Under the pieces are notes generated by a model. It was not told the origin of the DNA. It saw only the letters and a program-made list of their open reading frames with translations, and ran no database searches. This document shows positions 48,027 to 57,149 of a stretch of DNA of 64,000 nt, in pieces. Each line of letters begins with the position of its first letter. The stretch's first letter is position 1. The position numbers were made by a program, and so were the translations under genes. This DNA is from Cellulosimicrobium cellulans (lineage in GTDB: Bacteria > Actinomycetota > Actinomycetes > Actinomycetales > Cellulomonadaceae), in assembly GCF_016907755.1 (NCBI RefSeq), contig NZ_JAFBCN010000001.1, forward strand, positions 372,001-436,000, written 5' to 3'.

Positions 48027-51023
48027 GTGACCCAGCCGTCCTTCGACCCCAGCTCGCGGCACAACGCCGCGACCGGCGCGTTCGCGCCGCGCCACCTCGG
48101 CCCGCGCGGGCGCGAGGTGGGCGTCATGCTCGACCAGCTCGGCTACGCCTCGCTCGACGCGCTCGTCGACGCGGCCGTCCCGGCGACGATCCGCACCGAG
48201 CGCACGCTCGACCTGCCCGCGGCGCGCACCGAGACCGAGGTGCTGGACCACCTGCGCGCGCTGGCCGGCAAGAACGTCGTCAAGACGCAGATGATCGGGC
48301 TCGGCTATTACGGCACCGTCACTCCCCCGGTGATCCGCCGCAACGTCCTCGAGTCGCCCGCCTGGTACACCGCGTACACGCCCTACCAGCCGGAGATCTC
48401 GCAGGGCCGACTCGAGGCGCTCCTCAACTTCCAGCAGGTCGTCGAGGACCTCACGGGCCTGGACGTCGCGAACGCGTCGCTCCTCGACGAGGCCACCGCG
48501 GTGGCCGAGGCCGTCGCGCTCATGTGGCGCGCGTCGCGCGCGAAGAGCGGCTACGTGGCCCTCGACGCCGACCTCTTCCCGCAGACGCTCGCGGTGACGC
48601 TGGGCCGCGCGCACGCCGTCGGCCTGCCCGTGGTGGTCGTGGACCTGTCGGGCGGCCTGGAGACCGGGCTCGACGCGGCCCGTGCCGCGGGGGCCTTCCC
48701 CGCCGGGGTGGACGACGACGCGCAGCTCGTGGGCGTCGTCGTCCAGCAGTCCGGGGCGTCGGGACGCGTCGTGGACTGGCGCCCCGTGGTCGCGGAGGCC
48801 AAGGCGGCGGGCGCGCTCGTCACCGTGGCGAGCGACCTGCTGGCACTGACGCTGCTGGTCTCCCCCGGCGAGCTCGGAGCCGACGTCTCGGTCGGCTCGG
48901 CCCAGCGGTTCGGCGTCCCGCTGTTCTACGGCGGCCCGCACGCCGCGTTCATGGCGGTGCGCAAGGGTCTGGAGCGCTCGCTCCCCGGCCGCCTCGTGGG
49001 CGTCTCGATCGACGCGGACGGCGACACCGCCTACCGGCTCGCGCTCCAGACGCGCGAGCAGCACATCCGCCGCGAGAAGGCGACGAGCAACATCTGCACC
49101 GCGCAGGCGCTCCTCGCCATCGTGGCGTCGATGTACGCCGTCTACCACGGCCCCGACGGCCTCCGCGCGATCGCCGAGCGCGCCCACGTCCACGCCACGA
49201 CCCTCGCGGACGCGCTGCGTGCGGGCGGTGTCAGCGTGGAGCACGACACCTTCTTCGACACCGTCCGCACTCTCGTCCCCGGCCGCGCGGACGCGGTCGT
49301 CGCTGCCGCGGCGGCCGCGGGGGTGAACCTGTACAACCCCGACGCCGACCATGTACAGATCGCCTGCGACGAGACCACGACCTCCGCGACCCTCGCCACG
49401 GTGCTCCAGGCCTTTGGCCTCACGGACCAGGCCTCTACCTCGCGAGGTCGAGGCGTGGCCACGAGCAGTGGTGAGGCGAACGGCGAGGCCGCCGCCCCCG
49501 CCGGGGGCGTCTCCGACGCCCTGCCCGCGGCGCTCCGACGCGAGACGAGCTACCTCCAGCACCCGATCTTCCACCTGCACCGGTCCGAGACCTCGATGCT
49601 GCGCTACCTGCGGCGGCTCTCGGACAAGGACCTCGCGCTGGACCGCACGATGATCCCGCTGGGCTCGTGCACCATGAAGCTCAACGCGACGGCGGAGATG
49701 GAGGCGATCTCCTGGCCGGGGTTCGCGGACCTCCACCCGTACGTGCCCGCCGACCAGGCGCTCGGCTACGCGGATCTCATCGACGGCCTGGAGTCCGCGC
49801 TCGCCGAGATCACGGGCTACGCGGGCGTCTCGGTGCAGCCGAACGCCGGCTCGCAGGGCGAGTTCGCGGGCCTGCTGGCGATTCGTGACTACCACGTGTC
49901 GCGCGGCGACACGGCGCGCGATGTGTGCCTCATCCCGGCGTCGGCGCACGGGACGAACGCAGCGTCGGCGGCCTTGGCAGGTCTGAAGGTCGACGTGGTG
50001 AAGACCGCGGAGAGCGGCGAGGTCGACCTCGTCGACCTGCGGGCGAAGCTCGCCGACCACGGCCCCCGGGTCGCGGCGATCATGATCACGTACCCCTCGA
50101 CGCACGGCGTCTACGAGGAGCACGTTCGCGAGGTGTGCGACCTCGTACACGAGGCCGGTGGTCAGGTGTACATCGACGGCGCGAACCTCAACGCGCTCGT
50201 CGGTCTGGCGCGCCCAGGTGAGTTCGGCGGCGACGTCTCGCACCTGAACCTGCACAAGACGTTCTGCATCCCGCACGGCGGGGGAGGGCCCGGTGTCGGC
50301 CCGGTCGCGGTCGCCGAGCACCTCGTCCCGTTCCTCCCGGGCGACCCCCTGGCGCCGGGCGCGTCCCCGGCCACGCCGGTCTCGGCGACGCGGTACGGGT
50401 CGGCCGGGATCCTGCCGATCTCGTACGCGTACGTCGCGCTCATGGGGCCGGACGGGCTCACCGAGGCGACGAAGACCGCGGTGCTGACGGCGAACTACGT
50501 CGCGAGCCGGCTCGCCGACCACTACCCGGTGCTCTACACGGGACCGGCGGGGCTCGTCGCGCACGAGTGCATCCTCGACCTGCGCGGCATCACCGCGGAG
50601 ACGGGCGTGACGGCGGAGGACGTCGCGAAGCGCCTCATGGACTACGGGTTCCACGCACCGACGCTGTCGTTCCCGGTCGCGGGCACGCTCATGGTCGAGC
50701 CGACCGAGAGCGAGGACCTGGCCGAGCTCGACCGGTTCGTCGACGCCCTGATCGCGATCCGCGGCGAGATCGACGCGGTCACCTCGGGCCGGTGGAGCGT
50801 GGAGGAGTCGCCGCTGCGCGGCGCCCCGCACACGGCGGCGGCGCTCGTCGCCGAGACGTGGGACAAGCCGTACTCGCGCGAGCTCGCGGCGTACCCGGTC
50901 GCGAGCCTGCGCGCCGGGAAGTACTGGCCGCCGGTGCGCCGCATCGACGGTGCGCGGGGCGACCGCAACCTGGTGTGCTCGTGCCCGCCTGTGGAGTCCT
51001 ACGTGACGGGAGACCTCGCATGA
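48027..51023 (+). CDS. gcvP: glycine dehydrogenase (decarboxylating), P-protein
   Basis: 998 residues, full length. It decarboxylates glycine and transfers the aminomethyl group to lipoylated H-protein. N-terminal half: [25 protein letters not shown] and [50 protein letters not shown]-terminal half: [19 protein letters not shown], with PLP Lys in [19 protein letters not shown]. The GTG at 48027 follows GGGAG. The junction between halves (about residues 467-495) carries an extra low-complexity insert encoded partly by a dispersed palindromic 20-mer. ATGA overlap with gcvT. Confidence 0.97.
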   Translation: MTQPSFDPSSRHNAATGAFAPRHLGPRGREVGVMLDQLGYASLDALVDAAVPATIRTERTLDLPAARTETEVLDHLRALAGKNVVKTQMIGLGYYGTVTPPVIRRNVLESPAWYTAYTPYQPEISQGRLEALLNFQQVVEDLTGLDVANASLLDEATAVAEAVALMWRASRAKSGYVALDADLFPQTLAVTLGRAHAVGLPVVVVDLSGGLETGLDAARAAGAFPAGVDDDAQLVGVVVQQSGASGRVVDWRPVVAEAKAAGALVTVASDLLALTLLVSPGELGADVSVGSAQRFGVPLFYGGPHAAFMAVRKGLERSLPGRLVGVSIDADGDTAYRLALQTREQHIRREKATSNICTAQALLAIVASMYAVYHGPDGLRAIAERAHVHATTLADALRAGGVSVEHDTFFDTVRTLVPGRADAVVAAAAAAGVNLYNPDADHVQIACDETTTSATLATVLQAFGLTDQASTSRGRGVATSSGEANGEAAAPAGGVSDALPAALRRETSYLQHPIFHLHRSETSMLRYLRRLSDKDLALDRTMIPLGSCTMKLNATAEMEAISWPGFADLHPYVPADQALGYADLIDGLESALAEITGYAGVSVQPNAGSQGEFAGLLAIRDYHVSRGDTARDVCLIPASAHGTNAASAALAGLKVDVVKTAESGEVDLVDLRAKLADHGPRVAAIMITYPSTHGVYEEHVREVCDLVHEAGGQVYIDGANLNALVGLARPGEFGGDVSHLNLHKTFCIPHGGGGPGVGPVAVAEHLVPFLPGDPLAPGASPATPVSATRYGSAGILPISYAYVALMGPDGLTEATKTAVLTANYVASRLADHYPVLYTGPAGLVAHECILDLRGITAETGVTAEDVAKRLMDYGFHAPTLSFPVAGTLMVEPTESEDLAELDRFVDALIAIRGEIDAVTSGRWSVEESPLRGAPHTAAALVAETWDKPYSRELAAYPVASLRAGKYWPPVRRIDGARGDRNLVCSCPPVESYVTGDLA
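49425..49444. repeat. dispersed 20-mer, copy 2 (inside gcvP)
   Basis: GACCAGGCCTCTACCTCGCG, identical to 40245-40264. It continues into AGGTCGAGG, completing a near-palindrome (CCTCTACCT-CGCG-AGGTCGAGG, one mismatch). In gcvP it encodes DQASTSRGR in the inter-domain linker. Confidence 0.75.
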
Positions 51024-52312
51024 CCGACCAGCCGACCGACCCGATCGACCAGCCGACCGACAGGCCGACCGACAGGCCGACCGACAGGCCGACCGACAGG
51101 CACAGCCCGCTGCACGACGAGCACGTCGCGCTGGGCGCGAACCTCACGAGCTTCGGCGGCTGGCTGATGCCGTTGCGGTACACGTCCGACCTCGCGGAGC
51201 ACCGCGCCGTCCGCGAGGCGGCGGGGCTGTTCGACCTCTCGCACATGGGGGAGATCGAGGTCGCCGGCCCGCAGGCGGCGGCCGCGCTGGACCACGCGCT
51301 CGTCGGCAACCTCACCGCCGTCACGCCGGGGCGGGCGCGCTACACGATGATCTGCCAGGAGGACGGGGCGGTCCTGGACGACCTCGTCGTGTACCGGCTG
51401 GAGGAGGAGCGCTTCCTCGTCGTCGCGAACGCGGGGAACGCGGACCTGGTCGCGCGCGAGCTGGTCGAGCGCGCCGCCGGGTTCGACGCCACGGTCACGG
51501 ACCAGGGTGCGGGCACCGCGCTCGTCGCGGTCCAGGGCCCGCGCGCGGAGGAGATCGTCGTCGGGCTGACGGACGTCGCCGGCTCGGATGCCGGCTCGGA
51601 TGCCGGCTCGGACTACGGCTCCGACGCGGCCGAGACCGTGCGCGGGCTGAAGTACTACGCGGCCGCCCCGCTCGCGCTGCGGACGGACGCCGGTCCGGTC
51701 GACGCGCTCGTCGCGCGCACCGGGTACACGGGGGAGGACGGCTTCGAGCTGTTCGTGCCCGCGGACCGTGCGGCCGACCTGTGGCGCACGGTGCTCGCGG
51801 CCGGTGCGCCGCTGGGCCTCGTGCCGGCCGGCCTGTCCGCGCGCGACTCGCTGCGCCTGGAGGCGGGGATGCCGCTGTACGGACACGAGCTGGACACGAC
51901 GACCACGCCGTACGAGGCGGGCCTGGGTCGCGTGGTGAAGCTCGACAAGGTCGCCGACGACGGGACGCCGCTCGAGTTCGTCGGGCGGGCCGCGCTCGCG
52001 GCGCGCCGGGCGTCCGCACCCGCGCGCGTGCTCGTCGGGCTGAAGGGCCTGGGGCGTCGCCCCGCCCGGGCGGGCTACGCCGTCGTGCTTCCCGGGGCCG
52101 AGCCCGGGGGAGCGGTGGGGGAGTCCGCGCGCCGGGTCGGCACCGTGACCTCGGGGGCGCCCTCGCCGACGCTGGGCTACCCGATCGCGCTCGCGTACGT
52201 GACGCCCGAGCTCTCGGCGGAGGGCACCGAGCTCGCGGTCGACGTGCGCGGCCGGGCCGAGCCCGTGGTGGTCGTGCCGCTCCCGTTCTACCGTCGTCCC
52301 CAGCAGTCCTGA
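51020..52312 (+). CDS. gcvT: glycine cleavage system T-protein (aminomethyltransferase)
   Basis: 430 residues, about 60 longer than usual because of two repeat insertions. It releases ammonia from the H-protein-bound intermediate and forms 5,10-methylene-THF. Family blocks are [88 protein letters not shown] and [22 protein letters not shown]. The N-terminus holds four PTDR repeats before the true domain starts near residue 28. The second insert (AGSD repeats) is in the middle. ATG overlaps gcvP. Confidence 0.96.
   Translation: MTDQPTDPIDQPTDRPTDRPTDRPTDRHSPLHDEHVALGANLTSFGGWLMPLRYTSDLAEHRAVREAAGLFDLSHMGEIEVAGPQAAAALDHALVGNLTAVTPGRARYTMICQEDGAVLDDLVVYRLEEERFLVVANAGNADLVARELVERAAGFDATVTDQGAGTALVAVQGPRAEEIVVGLTDVAGSDAGSDAGSDYGSDAAETVRGLKYYAAAPLALRTDAGPVDALVARTGYTGEDGFELFVPADRAADLWRTVLAAGAPLGLVPAGLSARDSLRLEAGMPLYGHELDTTTTPYEAGLGRVVKLDKVADDGTPLEFVGRAALAARRASAPARVLVGLKGLGRRPARAGYAVVLPGAEPGGAVGESARRVGTVTSGAPSPTLGYPIALAYVTPELSAEGTELAVDVRGRAEPVVVVPLPFYRRPQQS
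51053..51100 (+). repeat. 12-bp tandem repeat (x4) at the gcvT 5' end
   Basis: Four perfect copies of CCGACCGACAGG encode PTDR. Perfect identity suggests recent slippage; copy number is likely polymorphic. The unit length keeps frame. Confidence 0.9.
51578..51625 (+). repeat. 12-bp tandem repeat inside gcvT
   Basis: GCCGGCTCGGAT is present three times, then a diverged copy (TACGGCTCCGAC), encoding [16 protein letters not shown] in a surface loop between two GcvT core blocks. Confidence 0.85.
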
Positions 52313-52349
52313 CCCTGCCGTCGTCCCGAAGAGCTCGAAGGAGAACCCC

Positions 52350-52727
52350 ATGACCGAGGCCCAGTTCCCGGCCCACCTGCAGTACACGGCGGAGCACGAG
52401 TGGATCGACGGCTCGAGCCCGGCCGTCGTCGGCATCACGGCGACGGCCGCCGAGGCCCTCGGCGACATCGTCTACCTGGAGCTGCCGGAGGTGGGCTCCG
52501 AGGTGACCGCGGGCAGCGTCATCGGCGAGGTGGAGTCCACCAAGTCCGTGTCGGAGCTCTTCTCGCCCGTCACGGGCACCGTCGTCGAGGTGAACCAGGC
52601 CGCGATCGACGACCCGGCCGTCGTCAACTCCGACCCGTACACCGACGGCTGGCTCTTCAAGGTCGACGTGGTGGAGACGGGCGACCTGCTCACCCCGGAC
52701 CAGTACGCGGCGCACGTCGGGAGCTGA
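52350..52727 (+). CDS. gcvH: glycine cleavage system H-protein
   Basis: 125 residues. It shuttles the aminomethyl group on a lipoyl arm between P-, T- and L-proteins. The lipoyl Lys lies in VIGEVESTKSVSELFSPVTG; the H-protein start AQFPAHLQYTAEHEWI is canonical, as is the VVNSDPYTDGWLFKV block. GAAGGAGAACCCC precedes the ATG. It ends the riboswitch-controlled operon. No lipoamide dehydrogenase gene is in the window. Confidence 0.97.
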   Translation: MTEAQFPAHLQYTAEHEWIDGSSPAVVGITATAAEALGDIVYLELPEVGSEVTAGSVIGEVESTKSVSELFSPVTGTVVEVNQAAIDDPAVVNSDPYTDGWLFKVDVVETGDLLTPDQYAAHVGS

Positions 52728-52741
52728 TCTGCACGACAAAG

Positions 52742-52757
52742 TGTGACGCAGATCACA
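52742..52757. promoter_or_regulatory. CRP/GlxR-type binding site
   Basis: TGTGACGCAGATCACA is an exact match to TGTGA-N6-TCACA, the CRP/GlxR consensus. It is 14 nt after the gcvH stop and 257 bp before a small LuxR-type gene; 286 bp without a gene surround it. It could activate the downstream gene or bind for other reasons. Confidence 0.7.
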
Positions 52758-53013
52758 CGAGCGAACCGGCGTCAGGTGGCGCGTGGAGCCCTTCCACCGC
52801 GCTGTCCGGCGCCGGTTCCGTGTCTCCGGAAAAGCCCTCTGACCTGCGAAGACCTGCCCGCGTGACGGGGACTCGACCGGCTTCTGACGAGCGGTCAGAT
52901 CTCGGGGTGAAAAGTCGCGTCATGAACGGGACCTTGGTCCATCTCTTCTTGTAGCAACACACCGGAACTCGCCACGTGGGGATGACGTGCCCGGAGAGCC
53001 ACTGGAGGAGAAC

Positions 53014-53268
53014 ATGAGCACCATCGAGCTGGTCCGCCCCATGGCGGCCCCGTCGGAGCTGATCGGCACACCGATCGCCCCGCTGACCCGCCGCGAGCGG
53101 GTCGTCCTGTCCAACCTGTCTGAGGACGTCACGCTCGAGCAGATCGCCACCAAGCTCTTCGTCACGCGCAACACGGTCAAGTCGCAGGTCCGCAGCCTCT
53201 ACCGCAAGCTCGGTGTCTCGACCCGCGCCGAGGCCGTGGCCTGGGCACGGGCGGCTGGCCTGCGCTGA
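53014..53268 (+). CDS. stand-alone LuxR-type HTH regulator
   Basis: 84 residues, essentially only a GerE/LuxR HTH: PLTRRERVVLSNLSEDVTLEQIATKLFVTRNTVKSQVRSLYRKLGVSTRAEAVAWA. A short N-terminal lead of about 23 residues precedes it; no receiver or sensor domain. GGAGGAG lies 4-5 nt before the ATG. A 286-bp non-coding leader with a CRP-type site is upstream, so expression may respond to cAMP or carbon status. Targets unknown. Confidence 0.88.
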   Translation: MSTIELVRPMAAPSELIGTPIAPLTRRERVVLSNLSEDVTLEQIATKLFVTRNTVKSQVRSLYRKLGVSTRAEAVAWARAAGLR

Positions 53269-53347
53269 CCGCCGGCTCGTCCACCATGGCGAGCCGGAGG
53301 CGTGACCGCGTCACCCGCACGACACGACGCCGTGCGACACTCCGCGT

Positions 53348-53776
53348 ATGACTCTGCGCAGACTGGTGGTGGCCGCGGCGATCGTCGACGATCTCGTCGC
53401 TCCGCGGCTCCTGCTCAGCGCGCGCCGGTCCCGTCCGTCGCACCTCGCAGGTCGGTGGGAGTTCCCCGGGGGCAAGGTCGACCCCGGTGAGACCCCGACG
53501 CAGGCGCTGCACCGCGAGCTGCGCGAGGAGCTGGGCGTCGCCGTCGAGCTCGGTGACGAGCTCGTGGGGCCCGACCACGGGACGTGGATCATCACGGACC
53601 GCCACGTCATGCGCCTGTGGTTCGCCCGGATCACCGCCGGTGAGCCGCAGCCGCTCGTGGAGCACGACGAGCTGACCTGGCTCGACGCCGGGAGCTGGCT
53701 GACCGTGCCGTGGCTCGACGCCGACGTGCGGATCGTCGAGGAGCTCGCGCGCCAGGTGGCCGCCGAGGCGGTCTGA
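53348..53776 (+). CDS. Nudix hydrolase, MutT/8-oxo-dGTPase-like
   Basis: 142 residues. The Nudix box [23 protein letters not shown] fits GX5EX7REUXEEXGU. The N-terminal start [39 protein letters not shown] is MutT-like, so hydrolysis of 8-oxo-dGTP or related NTPs is likely. ATG at 53348. Convergent with the P-loop protein at 53820. Confidence 0.9.
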   Translation: MTLRRLVVAAAIVDDLVAPRLLLSARRSRPSHLAGRWEFPGGKVDPGETPTQALHRELREELGVAVELGDELVGPDHGTWIITDRHVMRLWFARITAGEPQPLVEHDELTWLDAGSWLTVPWLDADVRIVEELARQVAAEAV

Positions 53777-53819
53777 CAGCGGTCTGACCGGTACCCCGTG
53801 CCGGCGTCGTGAGGTGTCG

Positions 53820-54404
53820 TCAGGCGCCGTCGACGACCGGGAGCGCGGCGAGCCAGCGCTCGATCTCGCACCGCGACCGGAGCCGGACGACGAGCACGTC
53901 CGGGGCGTCCCGTGCGACCTCCGCCGGGAGGTCGCGGTACTTGTGGCGCGTCGTCCAGGCCCACCGGACGATGTTCTCGTCCGGCGCCTTGTACCAGGTG
54001 CGCCACAGCGGCGGCTCGACGTTGCCGTTCCACAGCACCTCGCGCCGGACGGACCGGCGCAGCGTCCGCACGACCACCTGCCGCATCGTCACGTGCGTCG
54101 GCAGGTCGAGCCACACGAGAACCTCCGCCCGCGCGAGGACGAGCGGTCGCGCCGTCGTGTACTGCCACTCGGTGACGAACGCGGCCTGCGCGACGAGCGC
54201 ACGGACGTCGTCGAGGAAAGCGGGCCGTGGCGTCCACGCCGGCCCGTGGTGCAGCGCGTCGAGCTCGGTGTGCGGGATCCCGAGCCGCTCCCCGAGCCGG
54301 CGAGCGAGCGTCGTCTTCCCGGAACCGGACACCCCGGCCACGGCGATCCGCCGCGGCACGCGCCCGAGGCGCGTGACGACGTCGTCGTCCGGTCCGAGGA
54401 TCAC
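53820..54404 (-). CDS. P-loop NTPase (adenylate/shikimate kinase-like, AAA family)
   Basis: 194 residues. Walker A is IAVAGVSGSGKTTLARRLGERLGIPHTELDALHHGPAWTPR, typical of the FlaR/topology-modulation group of small kinases. VLVWLDLP is the Walker B-like strand. A helical, Arg-rich region (MRQVVVRTLRRSVRREVLW) forms the lid. The substrate is unknown. Its upstream region carries the GAGTGC-type palindrome 2, so it must have its own promoter close by. Confidence 0.85.
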   Translation of the reverse strand: MILGPDDDVVTRLGRVPRRIAVAGVSGSGKTTLARRLGERLGIPHTELDALHHGPAWTPRPAFLDDVRALVAQAAFVTEWQYTTARPLVLARAEVLVWLDLPTHVTMRQVVVRTLRRSVRREVLWNGNVEPPLWRTWYKAPDENIVRWAWTTRHKYRDLPAEVARDAPDVLVVRLRSRCEIERWLAALPVVDGA

Positions 54405-54432
54405 CGGAGGACCCTACCGGCCCGCCCACCGC

Positions 54433-54491
54433 GTGAGTGCACGAAATAGTCGCGGCCGAATCGATCCGACCGCGACTATTTCATGCACTCA
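54433..54491. terminator. GAGTGC-type palindrome 2 (near-perfect stem)
   Basis: Left arm starts GTGAGTGCACGAAATAGTCG, right arm (54471-54491) ends ...TTTCATGCACTCA; one C-A mismatch. The arms are almost identical to those of the palindrome at 14381-14439 while the loops differ. It lies 12 nt beyond the stop of the glucanase gene (minus strand), where it would terminate that transcript. Confidence 0.78.
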
Positions 54492-54502
54492 GCGGGGTGG
54501 GG

Positions 54503-56593
54503 TCAGCCGACCGGCTGGACCCAGGGCGACGGGGCCGGGGGAGCGACGACCGGCGGGCGGTCGTTGCAGCTCGGCGCGTTCGGTACGAACCGGCCGAGCC
54601 AGTTCACGGTGCCGGGCTCCCACGGGCTGAGCGACGTGCCGTCGTTGCCGCCGAGGTCGGTGAGCGTGAACTCGGTGCCGCCGTCGGGGAAGTTGAACGC
54701 GCCGCAGTTGTTCACGCCCGCCCAGCCCACGTTGCGCGCGTCGACGTTCTCGAACGACGCGCCGCCCCGCACGCGCGCGCTCACCACGGAGGTGCCGGTG
54801 CCGTCGACCCGGACGTCCTTGAACGCGACGCCCTCGATGGCGACCTGGTCCTTCACGCCCCAGTCGGAGACCAGCATGATCGCGTTGTAGGTGCTGTCGA
54901 GGTAGTGGTCGCCGGTGACCCGGACGTCGGCGTCGATGTCGCGGTCGAGCGCGTAGAACCAGATCGCGCCGAGCCCGATGTTCCAGTTGAGCTCGAGCGT
55001 GCCCGCGCGCACTGCGGTGTTGTCGGTGAGGTCGAGGCGACCCGCGAACGGCTCGGCGCCGAACCGCGACCCGACGTGGAGCCCGCTGCCCTCGCGCACG
55101 GGGTCTGCGACGAGGTTCGCGCGCACCGTGTTGTCCGTGCCGCCGTAGACCGCGATGCCGTTGGCCAGGGTGTTCGACTGGATCGTGTTGTTCTCGAACA
55201 CGTTGCCGGCGTTGGCGACCTTCTCCGACCACATGGCGAGGCCGTCGTCGCCGGTGTTCCGGACGAAGACGTTCCGCACGACCGAGTTCGTCACGCCCCC
55301 GTGGAAGTTCAGCGCGTCGGCGATCTGGTCGACGACGACGGTGTTCTCCACGCGCAGGTCGTCCATCGGCCCGTCGAACCACAGCCCGACCTTGGTGTGC
55401 TGGATGTACAGGCCGGAGATCGACGAGGAGCTCAGCGCGCCGCCGACGCCGTTGACCTGGTCGGTGTCGACGCGCTCGCGCACGTCCCCGACGATCGCGA
55501 AGTCGCGCAGGTGCACGTTCGTGCTGCCGCCCTCGTCCGCGTACCTCCCGTAGAACCCGACGCCGGTGTGCACGGAGCCGTCGGGCGCCGGCGCGTCGAG
55601 CGCGACCTCCTTGCCCGTGAAGATCGTGTACCAGCTCCCGGCGCCCTGGATGGTCACGCCGTCGACGAGGACGTGCCGGTTCACCTGGTAGATCCCCGGC
55701 GGGACGTAGACCTCGAGCCGGTGCTTCTTGGCGAACGCGATCGCCTTGTCGAGCGCGTCGGCGGAGTCGCGCCGGCCCGTGGGGTCCGCACCGAAGAGCA
55801 GCGCGTTCGCGGCGAGGAGGCGCACCTTCGGGGGCGCGACCTTCTCGGAGTCGAGCAGGTCGACCACGGTCCACTCCGCGGCGCCGCGCGTGGGCACCGT
55901 GAGGCGGACGACGTCGCCCTTCTTGTACGTCTGGCCCAGCAGCAGACGCTGCTCGTCGTAGAACTTCATGGGCCGGAAGGGCGTGTCGAACGTCGGGGTC
56001 GGTGTCGTCTCCGCGGGGACGCACGCGCACTCGGCGACCCACCAGCCGGGCTGGAGGAGGCCCGCCGTCGGGTCGTTCGTGAACGGGTACTGGTTGTACA
56101 GGTAGGAATAGGCGGACGTGAGCGTCATGCGCCGGTCGAGCCCGACCTTCTTGCCCTGGCGCAGGACCGACACGTCGAGGGGCGAGGTGATCCCGCCGCC
56201 GGTGGGGGCGTCGGGGATCGAGTACCGGACCGTGATCGCGTTGGCGTCGGCGGGAAGCGTGAACTCCACGTTCTGGCCCGCCGTGAGGCGGACGGCCGAG
56301 CGTCCCGACGCCTCGGCCTCGATCGTGTACGCGTCACGACCGGGGCCGATGACGGTCCCGGTCGTCACAGCGTTCTCGGCCTCCTGCTCGAGGAACGGGA
56401 CGGCGGCCCCGCGACCCTCGACGAGCGCCGGGTCGACGGCGGCGCGCGTCACGACCGCGGGGGCCGGGGGCTGGGGCTTGCCGTGGGCGAGGGCCGACGA
56501 CGCGGTGCCCGCCACGAGCGTGAGGGCGACGGCCGTGGCGGTCGCGACCCGGGCGCGTCGCCGTGCCGCGGGGTGGTTCGTGCTGCGAATCAT
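54503..56593 (-). CDS. secreted GH87-type alpha-1,3-glucanase (mycodextranase/mutanase-like)
   Basis: 696 residues. The signal peptide reads RRRARVATATAVALTLVAGTASSALAHG. A CBM35-like beta module (about 80-180, from EQEAENAVTTG) is followed by a right-handed parallel beta-helix with many N-x-V rungs. In the helix, ADALNFHGGVTN and RNTGDDGLAMWS place Asp426, Asp449 and Asp450 at spacings of 23 and 24. These equal the spacings of catalytic Asp1045, Asp1068 and Asp1069 reported for GH87 Agl-FH1. It would cleave alpha-1,3-glucan of fungal walls. The ATG at 56593 starts just before the signal peptide. Confidence 0.85.
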   Translation of the reverse strand: MIRSTNHPAARRRARVATATAVALTLVAGTASSALAHGKPQPPAPAVVTRAAVDPALVEGRGAAVPFLEQEAENAVTTGTVIGPGRDAYTIEAEASGRSAVRLTAGQNVEFTLPADANAITVRYSIPDAPTGGGITSPLDVSVLRQGKKVGLDRRMTLTSAYSYLYNQYPFTNDPTAGLLQPGWWVAECACVPAETTPTPTFDTPFRPMKFYDEQRLLLGQTYKKGDVVRLTVPTRGAAEWTVVDLLDSEKVAPPKVRLLAANALLFGADPTGRRDSADALDKAIAFAKKHRLEVYVPPGIYQVNRHVLVDGVTIQGAGSWYTIFTGKEVALDAPAPDGSVHTGVGFYGRYADEGGSTNVHLRDFAIVGDVRERVDTDQVNGVGGALSSSSISGLYIQHTKVGLWFDGPMDDLRVENTVVVDQIADALNFHGGVTNSVVRNVFVRNTGDDGLAMWSEKVANAGNVFENNTIQSNTLANGIAVYGGTDNTVRANLVADPVREGSGLHVGSRFGAEPFAGRLDLTDNTAVRAGTLELNWNIGLGAIWFYALDRDIDADVRVTGDHYLDSTYNAIMLVSDWGVKDQVAIEGVAFKDVRVDGTGTSVVSARVRGGASFENVDARNVGWAGVNNCGAFNFPDGGTEFTLTDLGGNDGTSLSPWEPGTVNWLGRFVPNAPSCNDRPPVVAPPAPSPWVQPVG

Positions 56594-56703
56594 CGTTGAC
56601 CCGTCTTCTCTCGGGAGGCGTCCGCCTCCGTGCTCACCGGAGGGCGTGCTGACCCTCCGGCCCGCTGCACGGTCGCACCTCCGCGCAGGGTCGTTCGTGC
56701 CGA

Positions 56704-56732
56704 ACACTAGAGCGCCGTCGTTGCGAGCACAA
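56704..56732 (-). promoter_or_regulatory. probable promoter of the glucanase gene
   Basis: On the minus strand, TTGTGC (56727-56732) and TAGTGT (56704-56709) are separated by exactly 17 nt, about 110 bp before the ATG, in an AT-richer patch. The hexamers fit a housekeeping-sigma promoter only moderately. Confidence 0.4.
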
Positions 56733-56833
56733 GACTCTGTAGTGATATTGCGGTCGTTCGTCTATTTCTTGCGTCAGGAGTCCTGCCCGTCGGTCGGCGG
56801 AGCGCGAGCCATGGACATCGACGGGCTGGAGTA

Positions 56834-56848
56834 TCTACCCTGGGTAGA
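56834..56848. promoter_or_regulatory. VapB operator palindrome
   Basis: TCTACCC-T-GGGTAGA is a perfect 7-bp inverted repeat with a one-base centre, 31 bp before the vapB ATG. Toxin-antitoxin complexes usually autoregulate from such a palindrome. Confidence 0.7.
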
Positions 56849-56879
56849 CGAGAGGTTCTGCCACGGTGGAAGGGTGCCC

Positions 56880-57149
56880 ATGAGCCTCAACATCAAGAAC
56901 GAGCGCACGCACGCGCTCGTACGCCGGCTCGCGGAGACCACGGGCCAGTCGCAGACGAGCGCGATCGAGGACGCGGTCCAGCGCCGTCTCGACGAGGTGC
57001 TCGAGTCCCGGTCGAGGGGCGACGAGGCCGTCGCCGCCCGACGCGCCGAGATCGCCCGGCTCCTCGACGAGATCCGCGTCGACCTCGACGTCGAGAGCGT
57101 GCGTGCCGCGGAGGCGTCGCTCTACGACGAGAGCGGTCTCCCTCGGTGA
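56880..57149 (+). CDS. vapB: VapB-type antitoxin (PSK/Rv0623 family)
   Basis: 89 residues. The N-terminal MSLNIKNERTHALVRRLAETTGQSQTSAIEDAVQRRL segment is the typical ribbon-helix-helix DNA-binding and dimerisation part of this VapB subfamily. The C-terminal half (RRAEIARLLDEIRVDLD) is the charged toxin-wrapping tail. AGGGTG precedes the ATG. Its stop overlaps the toxin GTG start by 4 nt. Confidence 0.9.
   Translation: MSLNIKNERTHALVRRLAETTGQSQTSAIEDAVQRRLDEVLESRSRGDEAVAARRAEIARLLDEIRVDLDVESVRAAEASLYDESGLPR

Noticed and set aside
47955-50831. A 958-codon minus-strand frame opposite gcvP
   Set aside because: It is complementary to a certain gene; its third-position composition is wrong for this genome and it has no homology-like blocks.
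54437-56599. A 720-codon plus-strand frame opposite the glucanase
   Set aside because: A shadow of the beta-helix gene; Val/Asp/Arg-rich with no domain, starting inside a palindrome.
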